Origin: Aquificota bacterium
GTDB taxonomy: Bacteria > Aquificota > Aquificia > Aquificales > Hydrogenothermaceae
NCBI GenBank assembly: GCA_013153795.1
Contig: JAADDV010000094.1
Location: forward strand, 1-13,279
DNA length: 13,279 nucleotides
Direction of reading: 5' to 3'
Part shown: piece by piece, positions 6,458-12,980 of the stretch
Layout of the letters: every line of letters begins with the position of its first letter
Numbering within the stretch: the first letter of the stretch is position 1
The notes under the pieces: model-generated
What the model saw: only the letters and a program-made list of their open reading frames with translations
What the model was told of the DNA's origin: nothing
Database searches by the model: none
Position numbers and translations under genes: made by a program

Positions 6458-6677
6458 TTCCCATTTCTGTTAGGAATTTCAATTGAGCCTCATAAAATCT
6501 TTCTGCATCCAGATTTCTTTTTTTCAAAAAGTTCTCTATCAAAAAGTAAATATGTGGGTCTATCGGGGAAAGCCATAAATCCTCTTTACCTCTGTATGCA
6601 CTTACAGCTTCAAGTAAAATAGACATCAGTCCTTTTGGATAGTTTCCCTTTAAATGGTCATACAAGGACTTAAACAC
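6441..6677 (-). CDS. 78-residue protein of unknown function
   Basis: A small, mostly helical protein beginning MFKSLYDHLKGNYPKG and ending LTEMGTIKKL. It starts at GTG, overlapping the stop of the preceding cysteine-cluster gene (GTGTTTAA), so it looks like the last gene of the leftward cluster led by the coupling protein. The SD before GTG is poor. An internal ATG at residue 18 (MSILLEAV) with AAAGGA close upstream is an alternative start. Its 3' end overlaps the convergent ScpA-like gene by 17 bp, and no terminator separates them. No domain or family is recognised. Confidence 0.55.
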   Translation of the reverse strand: MFKSLYDHLKGNYPKGLMSILLEAVSAYRGKEDLWLSPIDPHIYFLIENFLKKRNLDAERFYEAQLKFLTEMGTIKKL

Positions 6678-7177
6678 CTGCTTGTTTAGAATGGCTTTGT
6701 CTTTTTTTTAGTTTCCTAAAAACCTTCTTTGCCTTATCTTCCAGTGGTTTGCTTAATCTGTTCGCATAGGAAAACTCAAATCCTTCTCCTATATCGTTAA
6801 CACAATCTTGTCCACATTCCTTGCAAAAATCTAAATCCGCCGCAAATTTTTTCAGTTTTTTATCGTGTCCCCTTACTGGAAATATCTGGCACATTCCCGG
6901 TCTGTCCTCATAAATAGAACACTTGTTCCCATCTAAAAAAATACAACCTGCATTGACTATTATTCCAATTGACTATTATTCCAAAAGAAAAATAAAAGTA
7001 TATCCCAGCATACCTGAAAAAATACTGCTCTTCCCTATGCGGGTAAACTTTGACACCAATCCCAATAGGTGCTTTATCGTAAAACCTTTCAAATTCATCA
7101 AGGGTCAGTTCTATAAAAGTATCTTTACAGCAACCGGCAGTTCCCTTCTGGCAGTCAATAAAGATTTTCTCTTTCAT
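6670..7177 (-). pseudogene. Cysteine-cluster (YkgJ/CxxxxCC-type) protein, frameshifted by a 16-bp duplication
   Basis: Two frames join into one protein. The first, from ATG 7177, begins MKEKIFIDCQKGTAGCCKDT and runs through FSFGIIVN. The second contains AGCIFLDGNKCSIYEDRPGM, then CQIFP, and continues to 6670. Together they carry the spaced cysteines (GCC, C.FLD...C.IYEDRP..C.IFP) of the YkgJ-type putative zinc/iron-sulfur family. The break falls at a 16-bp tandem duplication (6952-6983); deleting one copy gives GIIVN-AGCIFLDG in one frame of about 163 residues. As it stands, the first frame goes out of phase and stops near 6908, losing most of the cluster. The start has GGAGGAG upstream and overlaps the stop of the 58-residue gene (ATGA). 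The function of such proteins is poorly known; metal binding is inferred. A phase-variable or error origin is possible. Confidence 0.8.
6952..6983. repeat. 16-bp perfect tandem duplication inside the cysteine-cluster gene
   Basis: ATTGACTATTATTCCA is present twice head to tail (6952-6967, 6968-6983). Sixteen is not a multiple of three, so the second copy shifts the reading frame of the gene reading leftward across it. Removal of one copy restores a continuous protein. Confidence 0.95.
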
Positions 7178-7350
7178 TTTTCGCTCATCTCCTCCAGCAA
7201 TTTCGGAATAGTAAGTTCTATAAGAAAAATATCCCAATCATCTCCAAATCTGTAAACCCATAGTCTAAGTTCGTCCCAATTCTCTCTTGGTGGTGTGAAT
7301 ATTTCTTCCAAATTCTTTTTAAGCCATTCATTTCCATTAAAGCATTCCAT
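7174..7350 (-). CDS. 58-residue acidic protein of unknown function
   Basis: A small frame starting MECFNGNEWLKKNLEEIFTP and ending LLEEMSEK. Its ATG lies within the last codons of the coupling-protein gene (14-bp overlap) and its TGA overlaps the ATG of the cysteine-cluster gene (ATGA). Overlap at both ends, together with tryptophan- and acid-rich sequence (PRENWDELRL, FGDDWDIFLIEL), strongly suggests a real gene in a coupled chain. No family is recognised. Its fixed place between a type IV coupling protein and a YkgJ-like protein suggests a plasmid accessory role, which is inferred only. Confidence 0.65.
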   Translation of the reverse strand: MECFNGNEWLKKNLEEIFTPPRENWDELRLWVYRFGDDWDIFLIELTIPKLLEEMSEK

Positions 7351-9289
7351 CTGTAGCCCCCAATATATTAGTTAATTCATCGGGAACATTCTGCACTGAA
7401 GCTATACCTTCATCAACCATATTTATTCCTATCTCATCTCCAAGTTCCTCTCTAATCTTATCAGCTCTTTGTTCAATATTATTCGCAATCTGTTTTTTCT
7501 TATTCCTTACTGCCTTTCTATCTTCATCAGGTATTCTATCCCCAAACTCCCTCTGGAATTTTGAAAGCAAATTTAAACCCAGATTTTCATCTTTCCAATC
7601 ATCATTGTAAGGTATTTTAGGCAGGTAATACCAAGGTTTTCCTTCCATTTTTGTTGCAAAGAAATAGGTCTTACCACGAACACCAAACAAATCTTTTTCC
7701 CTAACAATAAGTAAACCTTCCCCAATGGGCATATTGATAATATCTTCAGGTCTTACTCTGTAATCGTATCTTTCAGATACAAGCTCATTCCAGTGTGGAA
7801 GTATGGCATCTATCGGTTTTTTCCATACATTTTCTCCACCTCTTGAATAAGTCTTAAACATCTTTAGTTCCTCACCAAGTAGCCTTGCATAAAATTCAGC
7901 TGTTTCCCTATCTGCAGCTCCTAAGCAAACCTTTACATGGCAGTTTGTAAATATATTTTCAAACATTCCTTTTTGAATATTATCAAACTGTTTGGTAGAT
8001 TGATGCAGAACCATAACTCCAATACCTGCTCCTCTTGCCATTTCAAATATCTTTTGAAATTCAGGTGGTATTACCTGTGGTGCTTCATCAACTATAACAA
8101 TATCTGGAAATTCATTTTGTATATTCTCTCTCGTCTTATATGCTGCATAGCTTTGCAAGTCCATTAATATCATTTTTCCTATATCCAAACTCTCTCCAGA
8201 TGGAAAATCCAAAGACCTTAAAGAAAAGTTCATAAGTTTAGACTGTCTAAAACCTTCAGATATTTTTATTTCTGGGTTGTATGAGTTCAGCAATTTAGGA
8301 TGGAATGTAAAAGCATATAAAGCTAAATGCTGTTGCAGTCCCCTTAAAAACTGCCTGAAGTTTTGATTTTCAGCTGCTTCCTGTGCAATTGTTTTTATCC
8401 ATAGTTCTGCAAGTTCATCTTTAAATTTTGCATTAGCCTGATAGGTATCAAGCAGATATTCTATTGAATGTGGTAAATATGCAAGTATAGAGTAAAGGTC
8501 AATAAAGTTAGCCATCTTTCCTGTATGGTTCACAAGAGATAGAAGCCTTACCATTGCCCTTGTAAATTCAGACTGAACCTTTTCATAAAAAGTTGCAGCT
8601 CCTCCAGCTTTTGGCATTGTAGCGATAATTAAAACTCCAAGTTGTGCTGGATTGTTATATTTGATACCACTATACAAGGGATTATAAGACCTTGAATAGT
8701 TAGGAAGCATAACATCGTAATACCAGTAGTCTTTCAATCTGCCCTGTTTTTGAAGCAAGTCTATACAGGCAAGAGAGACTTCATTATCTCCTTTAGGGTC
8801 AATACTCATAACTCCAAGTCCTTTATCAATAGCCTGTTGAAGAACAGGACCTACAATGGATTTTGTTTTACCTGAACCTGTAGGTGCAAGAACATGGACA
8901 TGCTTATTTATTGCCGAAGCCGATATTTTTATTTCAGGTTCTCTAAATATCTTAAACTCTGGAGTAATTGGTTCTATTTTGTATTTAGACTTAAAGTTTG
9001 GAAGTCTTGATTTTAAAAATCCATAAAGTCCGTAGGCTACATAAAAAGAAAAAATCAGTGCAGCTCCAGACCATACGAAAGCACCAATAGTCGGAGAAAA
9101 AAGAAAAACTAAAATCATAAAAATTGGAATAGCAAATATAGATACTGTTATTAGAAACAAGTTTGTATATTTAGCCCTTTTAGGATTAGGGTCTTTTTCG
9201 GATATTCTTTTAGCCCATCTGATACTATCTCTTACAAAGAGAATATAACCTAAAAGTGGTATTAACAGGACAGCTTCTTTTATCCCCAT
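7337..9289 (-). CDS. virD4: VirD4/TraG-family type IV coupling protein
   Basis: This 650-residue membrane ATPase is expected to deliver DNA-protein substrates to a conjugative channel. The N-terminus has hydrophobic segments at about 5-19, 43-65 and 67-93. Then come Walker A APTGSGKT (135-142), SIDPKGDNE (162-170), which matches the 'DPKGE' motif of VirD4/TraG proteins, Walker B IVIVDEAPQ (397-405) and the LHQSTKQF segment (428-435). This order is diagnostic of the TraG/VirD4 family. The start at 9289 has AGGGAAAG upstream. It leads a leftward cluster of small overlapping genes. No relaxase or mating-channel gene is visible, so these may lie outside the window or be supplied by another element. 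Other FtsK/HerA-type ATPases are less likely given the three membrane segments and the DPKG motif. Confidence 0.88.
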   Translation of the reverse strand: MGIKEAVLLIPLLGYILFVRDSIRWAKRISEKDPNPKRAKYTNLFLITVSIFAIPIFMILVFLFSPTIGAFVWSGAALIFSFYVAYGLYGFLKSRLPNFKSKYKIEPITPEFKIFREPEIKISASAINKHVHVLAPTGSGKTKSIVGPVLQQAIDKGLGVMSIDPKGDNEVSLACIDLLQKQGRLKDYWYYDVMLPNYSRSYNPLYSGIKYNNPAQLGVLIIATMPKAGGAATFYEKVQSEFTRAMVRLLSLVNHTGKMANFIDLYSILAYLPHSIEYLLDTYQANAKFKDELAELWIKTIAQEAAENQNFRQFLRGLQQHLALYAFTFHPKLLNSYNPEIKISEGFRQSKLMNFSLRSLDFPSGESLDIGKMILMDLQSYAAYKTRENIQNEFPDIVIVDEAPQVIPPEFQKIFEMARGAGIGVMVLHQSTKQFDNIQKGMFENIFTNCHVKVCLGAADRETAEFYARLLGEELKMFKTYSRGGENVWKKPIDAILPHWNELVSERYDYRVRPEDIINMPIGEGLLIVREKDLFGVRGKTYFFATKMEGKPWYYLPKIPYNDDWKDENLGLNLLSKFQREFGDRIPDEDRKAVRNKKKQIANNIEQRADKIREELGDEIGINMVDEGIASVQNVPDELTNILGATDGML

Positions 9290-9321
9290 TTTCTTTCCCT
9301 TGTGTTTACTAATTTCAAAAT

Positions 9322-9350
9322 AATTAAATTGACTACGGTCTAAATTTCAA
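9322..9350 (-). promoter_or_regulatory. Candidate promoter of the coupling-protein cluster
   Basis: Leftward TTGAAA (9350-9345) is followed after 17 bp by TTAATT (9327-9322), or after 18 bp by TAATTA. It lies between the partition-operon terminator and the virD4-like start. The -35 is close to consensus and the -10 is weaker. Confidence 0.4.
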
Positions 9351-9362
9351 CCACAACTCATT

Positions 9363-9388
9363 AAAAACTTGCAATTAATTGCAAGTTT
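9363..9388 (-). terminator. Palindromic terminator at the end of the partition operon
   Basis: A 24-bp perfect palindrome (9365-9388, core CTTGCAATTAATTGCAAG) overlaps the last codons of the 259-residue gene. In leftward reading it runs into five T residues (9367-9363). A 7-bp stem with a TTAA loop and a short U tail would make a modest Rho-independent terminator. The core nearly matches the palindrome near the parM promoter (11630-11643), so it could also be a protein-binding site. Confidence 0.6.
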
Positions 9389-10154
9389 CAAAGAAAATCT
9401 TAACCGCAAAAGCATAGCTAACAGGCAGATGAACCTTGATTTTATTATTTTTTTTGCCAATTTGAAAAATAACCTTCCTGGTATATGGAATTTTCTGTTG
9501 CTTGTAATACTGTCTTATAAGTGCATACTGGTTTAAGCCCTGTTTTTTGGAAACATCAATAATCTTTTTAATGTTTTGCTCGTGTTGCTCTGTAAGCTCT
9601 TTTTCAGGGACTACTGCCTCACCTATTGAGATATTGTTTTCCGTTCCTCTAATAAAAACTGGACTTGGTAAAAGCCCCAAAACTGCAAGTTCTATAACGG
9701 CTTTTATTCTAAAAATAAAAAAGGGATTAAGATTTATCGCCTTCATATTCATAGTTTGATTATCAAAAACAGCAATTTTATCTGGAGATACATTTACAGA
9801 ATAATCAAACTTTCCTTCCTTATCTCTTAAAGAAAAAACCAGTTCATTAGTGTTTAGGTTCTTTTGTATGTAAGTTGCTATTGTTATAAATTCATCTTGA
9901 GTAAACTTTTCAAAAACCCTATCAGGTTTGCCATTTTCTTCCCTGTAAACTCTAATTTTGTCAGGTTCTACAAGAGTTTTTCCTATTCTTTCTTTTTCAA
10001 ATCCATCTATCTTATATCCAGAACTGAAACAAGCACCTGTAAATCTAAAAGCTGAAAAACCTGATAGGCTTGCTTCTGCCTTTCTGTCTTTTTCAATCAA
10101 GACCCTCAAATTATCCCCTTCAACTGAAAACTTCATATCCTTTAAGACAAGCAT
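9375..10154 (-). CDS. 259-residue protein of unknown function in the partition operon
   Basis: The N-terminus is MLVLKDMKFSVEGDNLRVLI and the C-terminus VSYAFAVKIFFETCN. It reads as beta-rich in the first half (SLSGFSAFRFTGACF, KIRVYREENGKPDRV) and helical then basic in the second (EQHEQNIKKIIDVSKKQGL, YYKQQKIPYTRKVIF). There is no signal peptide or clear membrane helix, and no catalytic motif is recognised. The ATG follows the RHH gene stop by 3 bp with SD GGTGGGGG, so it is co-transcribed with parM and the RHH gene. A terminator palindrome overlaps its stop. The basic C-terminal half could bind nucleic acid. It may be an additional partition factor or a transfer-linked protein; position gives the only hint. 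Confidence 0.75.
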   Translation of the reverse strand: MLVLKDMKFSVEGDNLRVLIEKDRKAEASLSGFSAFRFTGACFSSGYKIDGFEKERIGKTLVEPDKIRVYREENGKPDRVFEKFTQDEFITIATYIQKNLNTNELVFSLRDKEGKFDYSVNVSPDKIAVFDNQTMNMKAINLNPFFIFRIKAVIELAVLGLLPSPVFIRGTENNISIGEAVVPEKELTEQHEQNIKKIIDVSKKQGLNQYALIRQYYKQQKIPYTRKVIFQIGKKNNKIKVHLPVSYAFAVKIFFETCN

Positions 10155-10157
10155 AGA

Positions 10158-10502
10158 TTACCCCCACCAGTCTTGTGGATTAATTCCTTTGTTAGATTTC
10201 TTCTTTTCAACAACTATTTCTGGTTCGGATTTTTCAGCCTGCTTTATTTCAACCTTTGATTTATCAACCTGTATCTTACCAAGTTCCTCACATTTTTTTC
10301 TTATAAGGAACTCAACGATACTTCCGCCATTTGTCATTGTCTGTATCAGCTCCAGCATTTCAGCTGGAGAAAGATTAAGCAAAAGTTCAGTAAGTATTTC
10401 CTCTATTAACTTACTTCTGTTTTTAAACACATTTAGAACTTCTACAAGCTCTTTGGAAAGGCTCAATGAAACTATTATTTTATCTTTTGACTGCTTTGCC
10501 AT
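10158..10502 (-). CDS. parR: Ribbon-helix-helix DNA-binding protein, ParR-like
   Basis: A 114-residue protein (counting from ATG 10502) with an N-terminal ribbon-helix-helix pattern: strand KIIVSLSLSK, helix ELVEVLNVFKN, then RSKLIEEILTELL. Such proteins bind repeated sites as dimers. Its position two genes after parM, and the repeat blocks upstream of parM, suggest it is the ParR adaptor that links centromere DNA to the actin filament. The charged linker EKSEPEIVVEKKKSNKG and the C-terminal tail INPQDWWG fit a ParM-binding tail, as in known ParR proteins, though the tail match is inferred. ATG 10502 is preferred because GAGAGG lies 8 nt upstream; a GTG at 10511 would abut that site. The start overlaps the end of the 56-residue gene. 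A CopG-type copy-number repressor is the alternative. Confidence 0.72.
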   Translation of the reverse strand: MAKQSKDKIIVSLSLSKELVEVLNVFKNRSKLIEEILTELLLNLSPAEMLELIQTMTNGGSIVEFLIRKKCEELGKIQVDKSKVEIKQAEKSEPEIVVEKKKSNKGINPQDWWG

Positions 10503-10650
10503 TTTTGCCACCTCTCACACTTAATAAAAGAAGCTCCCTATAAATTTTGGAAGCTTCCTTTGAAGTTAAACCTTTTGTATTAACATTCACACCAAGCGTA
10601 TTAGCTAACTTTTTTATGTTTTGAAGCTGCAATCTGGTTGCCTTACTCAT
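10480..10650 (-). CDS. 56-residue basic protein between parM and the RHH gene
   Basis: The frame begins MSKATRLQLQNIKKLANTLG and ends GGKNGKAVKR. The ATG overlaps the parM stop (ATGAGTAA) and the 3' end overlaps the RHH start, so it is locked into the operon on both sides. AGAGGG lies about 10 nt upstream. The sequence is helical and Lys/Arg-rich with a possible helix-turn-helix-like stretch (LTSKEASKIYRELLLL). No family is recognised. A third component between parM and parR is unusual; a role in DNA binding or in tuning ParM expression can only be inferred. Confidence 0.65.
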   Translation of the reverse strand: MSKATRLQLQNIKKLANTLGVNVNTKGLTSKEASKIYRELLLLSVRGGKNGKAVKR

Positions 10651-11485
10651 ATTTCAAATACCCTCTTGCCTGTGAGAACTCTGGCTTTTCTGGAATGTAA
10701 ACACCCATTTTTCTAATGTTTTTCAGGTAATACGCTCCTCCACCTGCTACTACTATTTCCTCTATCTCCTCTATCAAATCCCCAATTTCATCTTTTAATC
10801 TTGTTTTCAGAACTTCATTGTATTCCTCTATAGCTTTCTCTTTAAAGGGAGTTAAGTCTATCTTTTCTCCTGCCACTGTTGCATATCCTTTTTCAAATAC
10901 ATCCATCAGTCTTTGAAACGAAAACTGCTTTAAAATACCTAAATCATCTGGTAGTTTATTCCTAAACAGCTCAACCATCCTTTCAACACCCAGTTTCTCA
11001 ATTGTGTTTCCTTTTTTCCTTTTACCCTTGATGGCTACAATATAATCAACTGTATTGTAGCCAATATCAATAATCATCAGTTCTTCCCCAGACATCTTGT
11101 CAGCCACATCCAGAAAAATCCCAAGTCCCTGTGGTAGAACAACAGCTCCCTGCTTCTCCAGAATTTCTGCCTTGTCCTTGTAAATTGGTGGAAGTCCTGT
11201 GATGATTTCCACTTCATCTTCTTTTACTCCGAGCTTTTCAAGTGCATATTTCTTAAACACAGGGAAATAATTAAGAAGTTCCTGAATTGATGCTATTGTT
11301 ATTTTCTGTCTTTCAAGTTTTACATCCTCCCCAACCACATACTCTTTTCCATCTACTACAACCTTATCAACTTCGGAAATTGCAGTGTTTGAGTGGTATG
11401 CAAGCCAAGAGGGAAATTTAAAACATTCTCCTTTCTCACTGCAAACCTTTGTCCATCCAAAACCAAGGTCAAAAGCTATCTTCAT
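10643..11485 (-). CDS. parM: ParM/Alp-type actin-like plasmid segregation ATPase
   Basis: This 280-residue protein belongs to the actin/Hsp70 ATPase fold and should polymerise to push or pull plasmid copies apart. Visible motifs: phosphate-1 DLGFGWTKV (6-14), TGLPP (96-100) and PQGLG (118-122), as in ParM/Alp proteins, phosphate-2 IIDIGYNTVDYIV (138-150), and the adenosine motif VVAGGGAYYL (245-254). Its length is near, slightly below, that of typical ParM. The start at 11485 has GGAGGAG with proper spacing. Upstream lie two repeat blocks around a promoter-like region, the arrangement of parC-parM-parR systems. The stop overlaps the 56-residue gene. An MreB-type or phage actin is possible, but the operon partners favour plasmid partition. 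Confidence 0.85.
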   Translation of the reverse strand: MKIAFDLGFGWTKVCSEKGECFKFPSWLAYHSNTAISEVDKVVVDGKEYVVGEDVKLERQKITIASIQELLNYFPVFKKYALEKLGVKEDEVEIITGLPPIYKDKAEILEKQGAVVLPQGLGIFLDVADKMSGEELMIIDIGYNTVDYIVAIKGKRKKGNTIEKLGVERMVELFRNKLPDDLGILKQFSFQRLMDVFEKGYATVAGEKIDLTPFKEKAIEEYNEVLKTRLKDEIGDLIEEIEEIVVAGGGAYYLKNIRKMGVYIPEKPEFSQARGYLKYE

Positions 11486-11525
11486 TCCTATCTCCTCCTA
11501 TGTGATTTAACTATCTTTTCGGCAG

Positions 11526-11598
11526 TTTAATAAAATAATAAATTAATAAAACTCATAAAATAATAATTTATCAATTTAATAAAATATCAATTTATTAT
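11526..11598. repeat. Centromere-like block 1: 8-bp phased TAATAA/TATCAA units
   Basis: Consecutive units are TTTAATAA, AATAATAA, ATTAATAA, AACTCATAA (9 bp), AATAATAA, TTTATCAA, TTTAATAA, AATATCAA and TTTATTAT. All but one keep an exact 8-bp step. TRATAA-type and inverted TATCAA-type units are mixed. It lies just upstream of the parM ribosome binding site. Probable binding array of the RHH protein. Confidence 0.75.
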
Positions 11599-11629
11599 TT
11601 TAACAGCAACCACGGAGAACCAGAATAGA

Positions 11630-11649
11630 TGCAATTGATTGCAATTATA
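11630..11649 (-). promoter_or_regulatory. Probable parM promoter with operator-like palindrome
   Basis: Between the two repeat blocks, leftward TATAAT (11649-11644) is followed directly by the palindrome TGCAAT-TG-ATTGCA (11643-11630), where the start site and a repressor site would be. A second TATAAT is at 11694-11689. The -35 matches are poor for both. The rest of 11603-11713 has no frame or other feature I can support. Confidence 0.45.
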
Positions 11650-11713
11650 GAACGCTTGATATTATTGATGTTGTAGTTTTTCTCTATTATTATAAAATCA
11701 ACTAAAGTGTTGC

Positions 11714-11849
11714 AGTAATAAATTATCAATTTAGTAATTTAGTAATTTGATAAATTGATAAAATGATAAAATATCAAAATATTAATTTAATAAGTTAATA
11801 CAATATTAAACTAATAAACTGATAAAATAATAAACTAATAAAATAATAG
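11714..11849. repeat. Centromere-like block 2: 17 consecutive 8-bp units
   Basis: From AGTAATAA at 11714 to AATAATAG at 11849 the sequence divides into 17 units of exactly 8 bp. Examples are TTTAGTAA (twice), TTTGATAA, ATTGATAA, AATGATAA, AATATCAA, TTTAATAA, ACTAATAA and ACTGATAA. Most fit xxTRATAA, and a few are the inverted TATCAA form. Constant phase with varying units points to protein binding rather than slippage. It could be parC or an iteron-like origin; no rep gene is visible. Confidence 0.75.
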
Positions 11850-11872
11850 ACAAGGGCACGAAAAGATTAAAT

Positions 11873-12019
11873 TCATATTATCAGATATTTCTGTCTGATT
11901 TTTTCTGGCAGACCACCTGCCCAGCTGTTTAAAATTTCTTTTGCTGTCCTTTGGAAAGAAAAATTCTCCTCTACTCCTATTCCTATCAGGTCTTTCCAGT
12001 CTTTTCCTTTTTCACTCAT
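11873..12019 (-). CDS. 48-residue protein of unknown function after the metalloprotease-like gene
   Basis: The frame begins MSEKGKDWKDLIGIGVEENF and ends PEKIRQKYLII. GGAG lies inside the end of the preceding gene, 7 nt before the ATG, and only two bases separate that gene's stop from this start, so both are probably one operon. The middle (FQRTAKEILNSWAGGLPEKI) is amphipathic. No family is recognised. It could be a partner of the HExxH protein, judged by coupling only. Confidence 0.6.
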   Translation of the reverse strand: MSEKGKDWKDLIGIGVEENFSFQRTAKEILNSWAGGLPEKIRQKYLII

Positions 12020-12021
12020 TG

Positions 12022-12879
12022 CTATTCTCCTTTTATTTTATTCAGTTTTCTAAAAAAAGCCTTTCCATAATTAAGTAGGAACGGGTCTCCGTGGATGAAC
12101 CCGTCCTGTATATATGCAGAAATAAATATTAATAGAGCAGATTTCAGAGATTTAGGTTCAAAGGTTATTTCTCCATTCTTGATTTTCTGGTCAAGTGTTT
12201 TAGGGTCTGTGTTCCATAGAACCGTTTCACCTTCGTTGACTTCCACAGAAGGTATTATTCCTGCCGTCATCATCAGAGATACCGGGTGGACAGGAAAGTC
12301 TGTATATCCCATCTCCTTTAGACCTTCATTTATAGCCTGCCCTATTTTCCAAGCCATCTGGTTTATTTCCTCAAGGGGAAGCAAGTATATATGTCTATAC
12401 AACCTCATATAATCTGCTATCTGTTCTTCTGTAAAGTGTCCCTTGCCAGAATAAGTGATATGTATCAAATTTTCACCGCCCCCGTAGGCACTATTCCATT
12501 CCAAATCGTCCACATCAAAGTGTATGTGTCCAAGTTCGTGAATAATAACTGAAATAGATGGGTATTCCCTGAACGACACAGCTTTTTCCTGCCTGAGAGC
12601 TACTGCAAGGGTTTTTGATGCAGGTGGTATTTTTCTAACCTCATTTTGATACTCTTCTTGAGAGATAAGACCACTATCAAGAGCCATCTGCAGAAGTTTC
12701 AGCTGGTCTATGAATTCAGGATTTCTATCAGCAATAGCGTATTCATCCTGCCAAGGTATAATCTTTATCTGTTTTGCTGTTTGCATCATATTCGGGTATG
12801 TGTCCTCAAGCCATTGTGTTTCTTCTGGATAAGCCTCTTTCATAAAAGAATAAAGGTTTGGGTAATCTGTTGGTTTCAT
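12022..12879 (-). CDS. HExxH zinc-metallopeptidase-like protein
   Basis: A 285-residue protein with VIIHELGHIHFD, in which H114, E115 and H118 form the HExxH zinc-binding motif of metallopeptidases. A possible third ligand is an acidic residue in FTEEQIADYMRL (149-160), spaced as in gluzincin-type families; this is inferred. There is no signal peptide, so it should be cytoplasmic. The substrate is unknown. Proteins with this motif on mobile elements are often linked to regulator cleavage or anti-restriction functions, but no such domain is seen. I chose ATG 12879 over the upstream TTG at 12897 because the GGGGGT ribosome binding site lies between them. The 48-residue gene follows in the same operon, and the opposite strand starts another unit at 12981. 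Confidence 0.7.
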   Translation of the reverse strand: MKPTDYPNLYSFMKEAYPEETQWLEDTYPNMMQTAKQIKIIPWQDEYAIADRNPEFIDQLKLLQMALDSGLISQEEYQNEVRKIPPASKTLAVALRQEKAVSFREYPSISVIIHELGHIHFDVDDLEWNSAYGGGENLIHITYSGKGHFTEEQIADYMRLYRHIYLLPLEEINQMAWKIGQAINEGLKEMGYTDFPVHPVSLMMTAGIIPSVEVNEGETVLWNTDPKTLDQKIKNGEITFEPKSLKSALLIFISAYIQDGFIHGDPFLLNYGKAFFRKLNKIKGE

Positions 12880-12901
12880 AACACTACCCCCTTTCAACGG
12901 T

Positions 12902-12930
12902 TTTTTAACTGTTTTTAACTATTGTGTCAG
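12902..12930 (-). promoter_or_regulatory. Candidate leftward promoter with 10-bp direct repeat
   Basis: Leftward CTGACA (12930-12925), 17-bp spacer, TAAAAA (12907-12902), upstream of the metalloprotease-like gene. TTTTTAACT occurs at 12902-12910 and again at 12912-12920, one helical turn apart and covering the -10 box, a possible regulator site. A rightward promoter for the gene at 12981 is less clear (TATTTA at 12952-12957 without a good -35). Confidence 0.35.
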
Positions 12931-12980
12931 ATTTTGCCTCACTTTGCCGTGTATTTATAGAAAAAGAGAAAGGAGGTTGT

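Noticed and set aside
6908..7237. A 109-residue protein starting MGYFSYRTYYSE as an intact gene
   Set aside because: Its first 20 codons overlap the 58-residue gene without an SD of their own, and its last 20 residues are out-of-frame reading after the 16-bp duplication.
6923..7255. Rightward 110-codon frame opposite the broken cysteine-cluster gene
   Set aside because: The opposite strand carries the cysteine motifs and overlapping starts and stops; this frame has neither.
7381..7391. CGGGAACATTC in the virD4-like gene matches 11 nt of spacer 953-987, hinting at self-targeting
   Set aside because: The match stops after 11 nt and lies at the 3' (non-seed) end of the spacer in crRNA sense; such a length can occur by chance.
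9958..10524. Rightward 188-codon frame across the RHH and 259-aa genes
   Set aside because: Very Ser/Phe-rich, no SD, and antisense to a compact operon with overlapping genes.
11714..11849. Second CRISPR array
   Set aside because: Units are 8 bp and contiguous, with no spacers; phased protein-binding repeats fit better.
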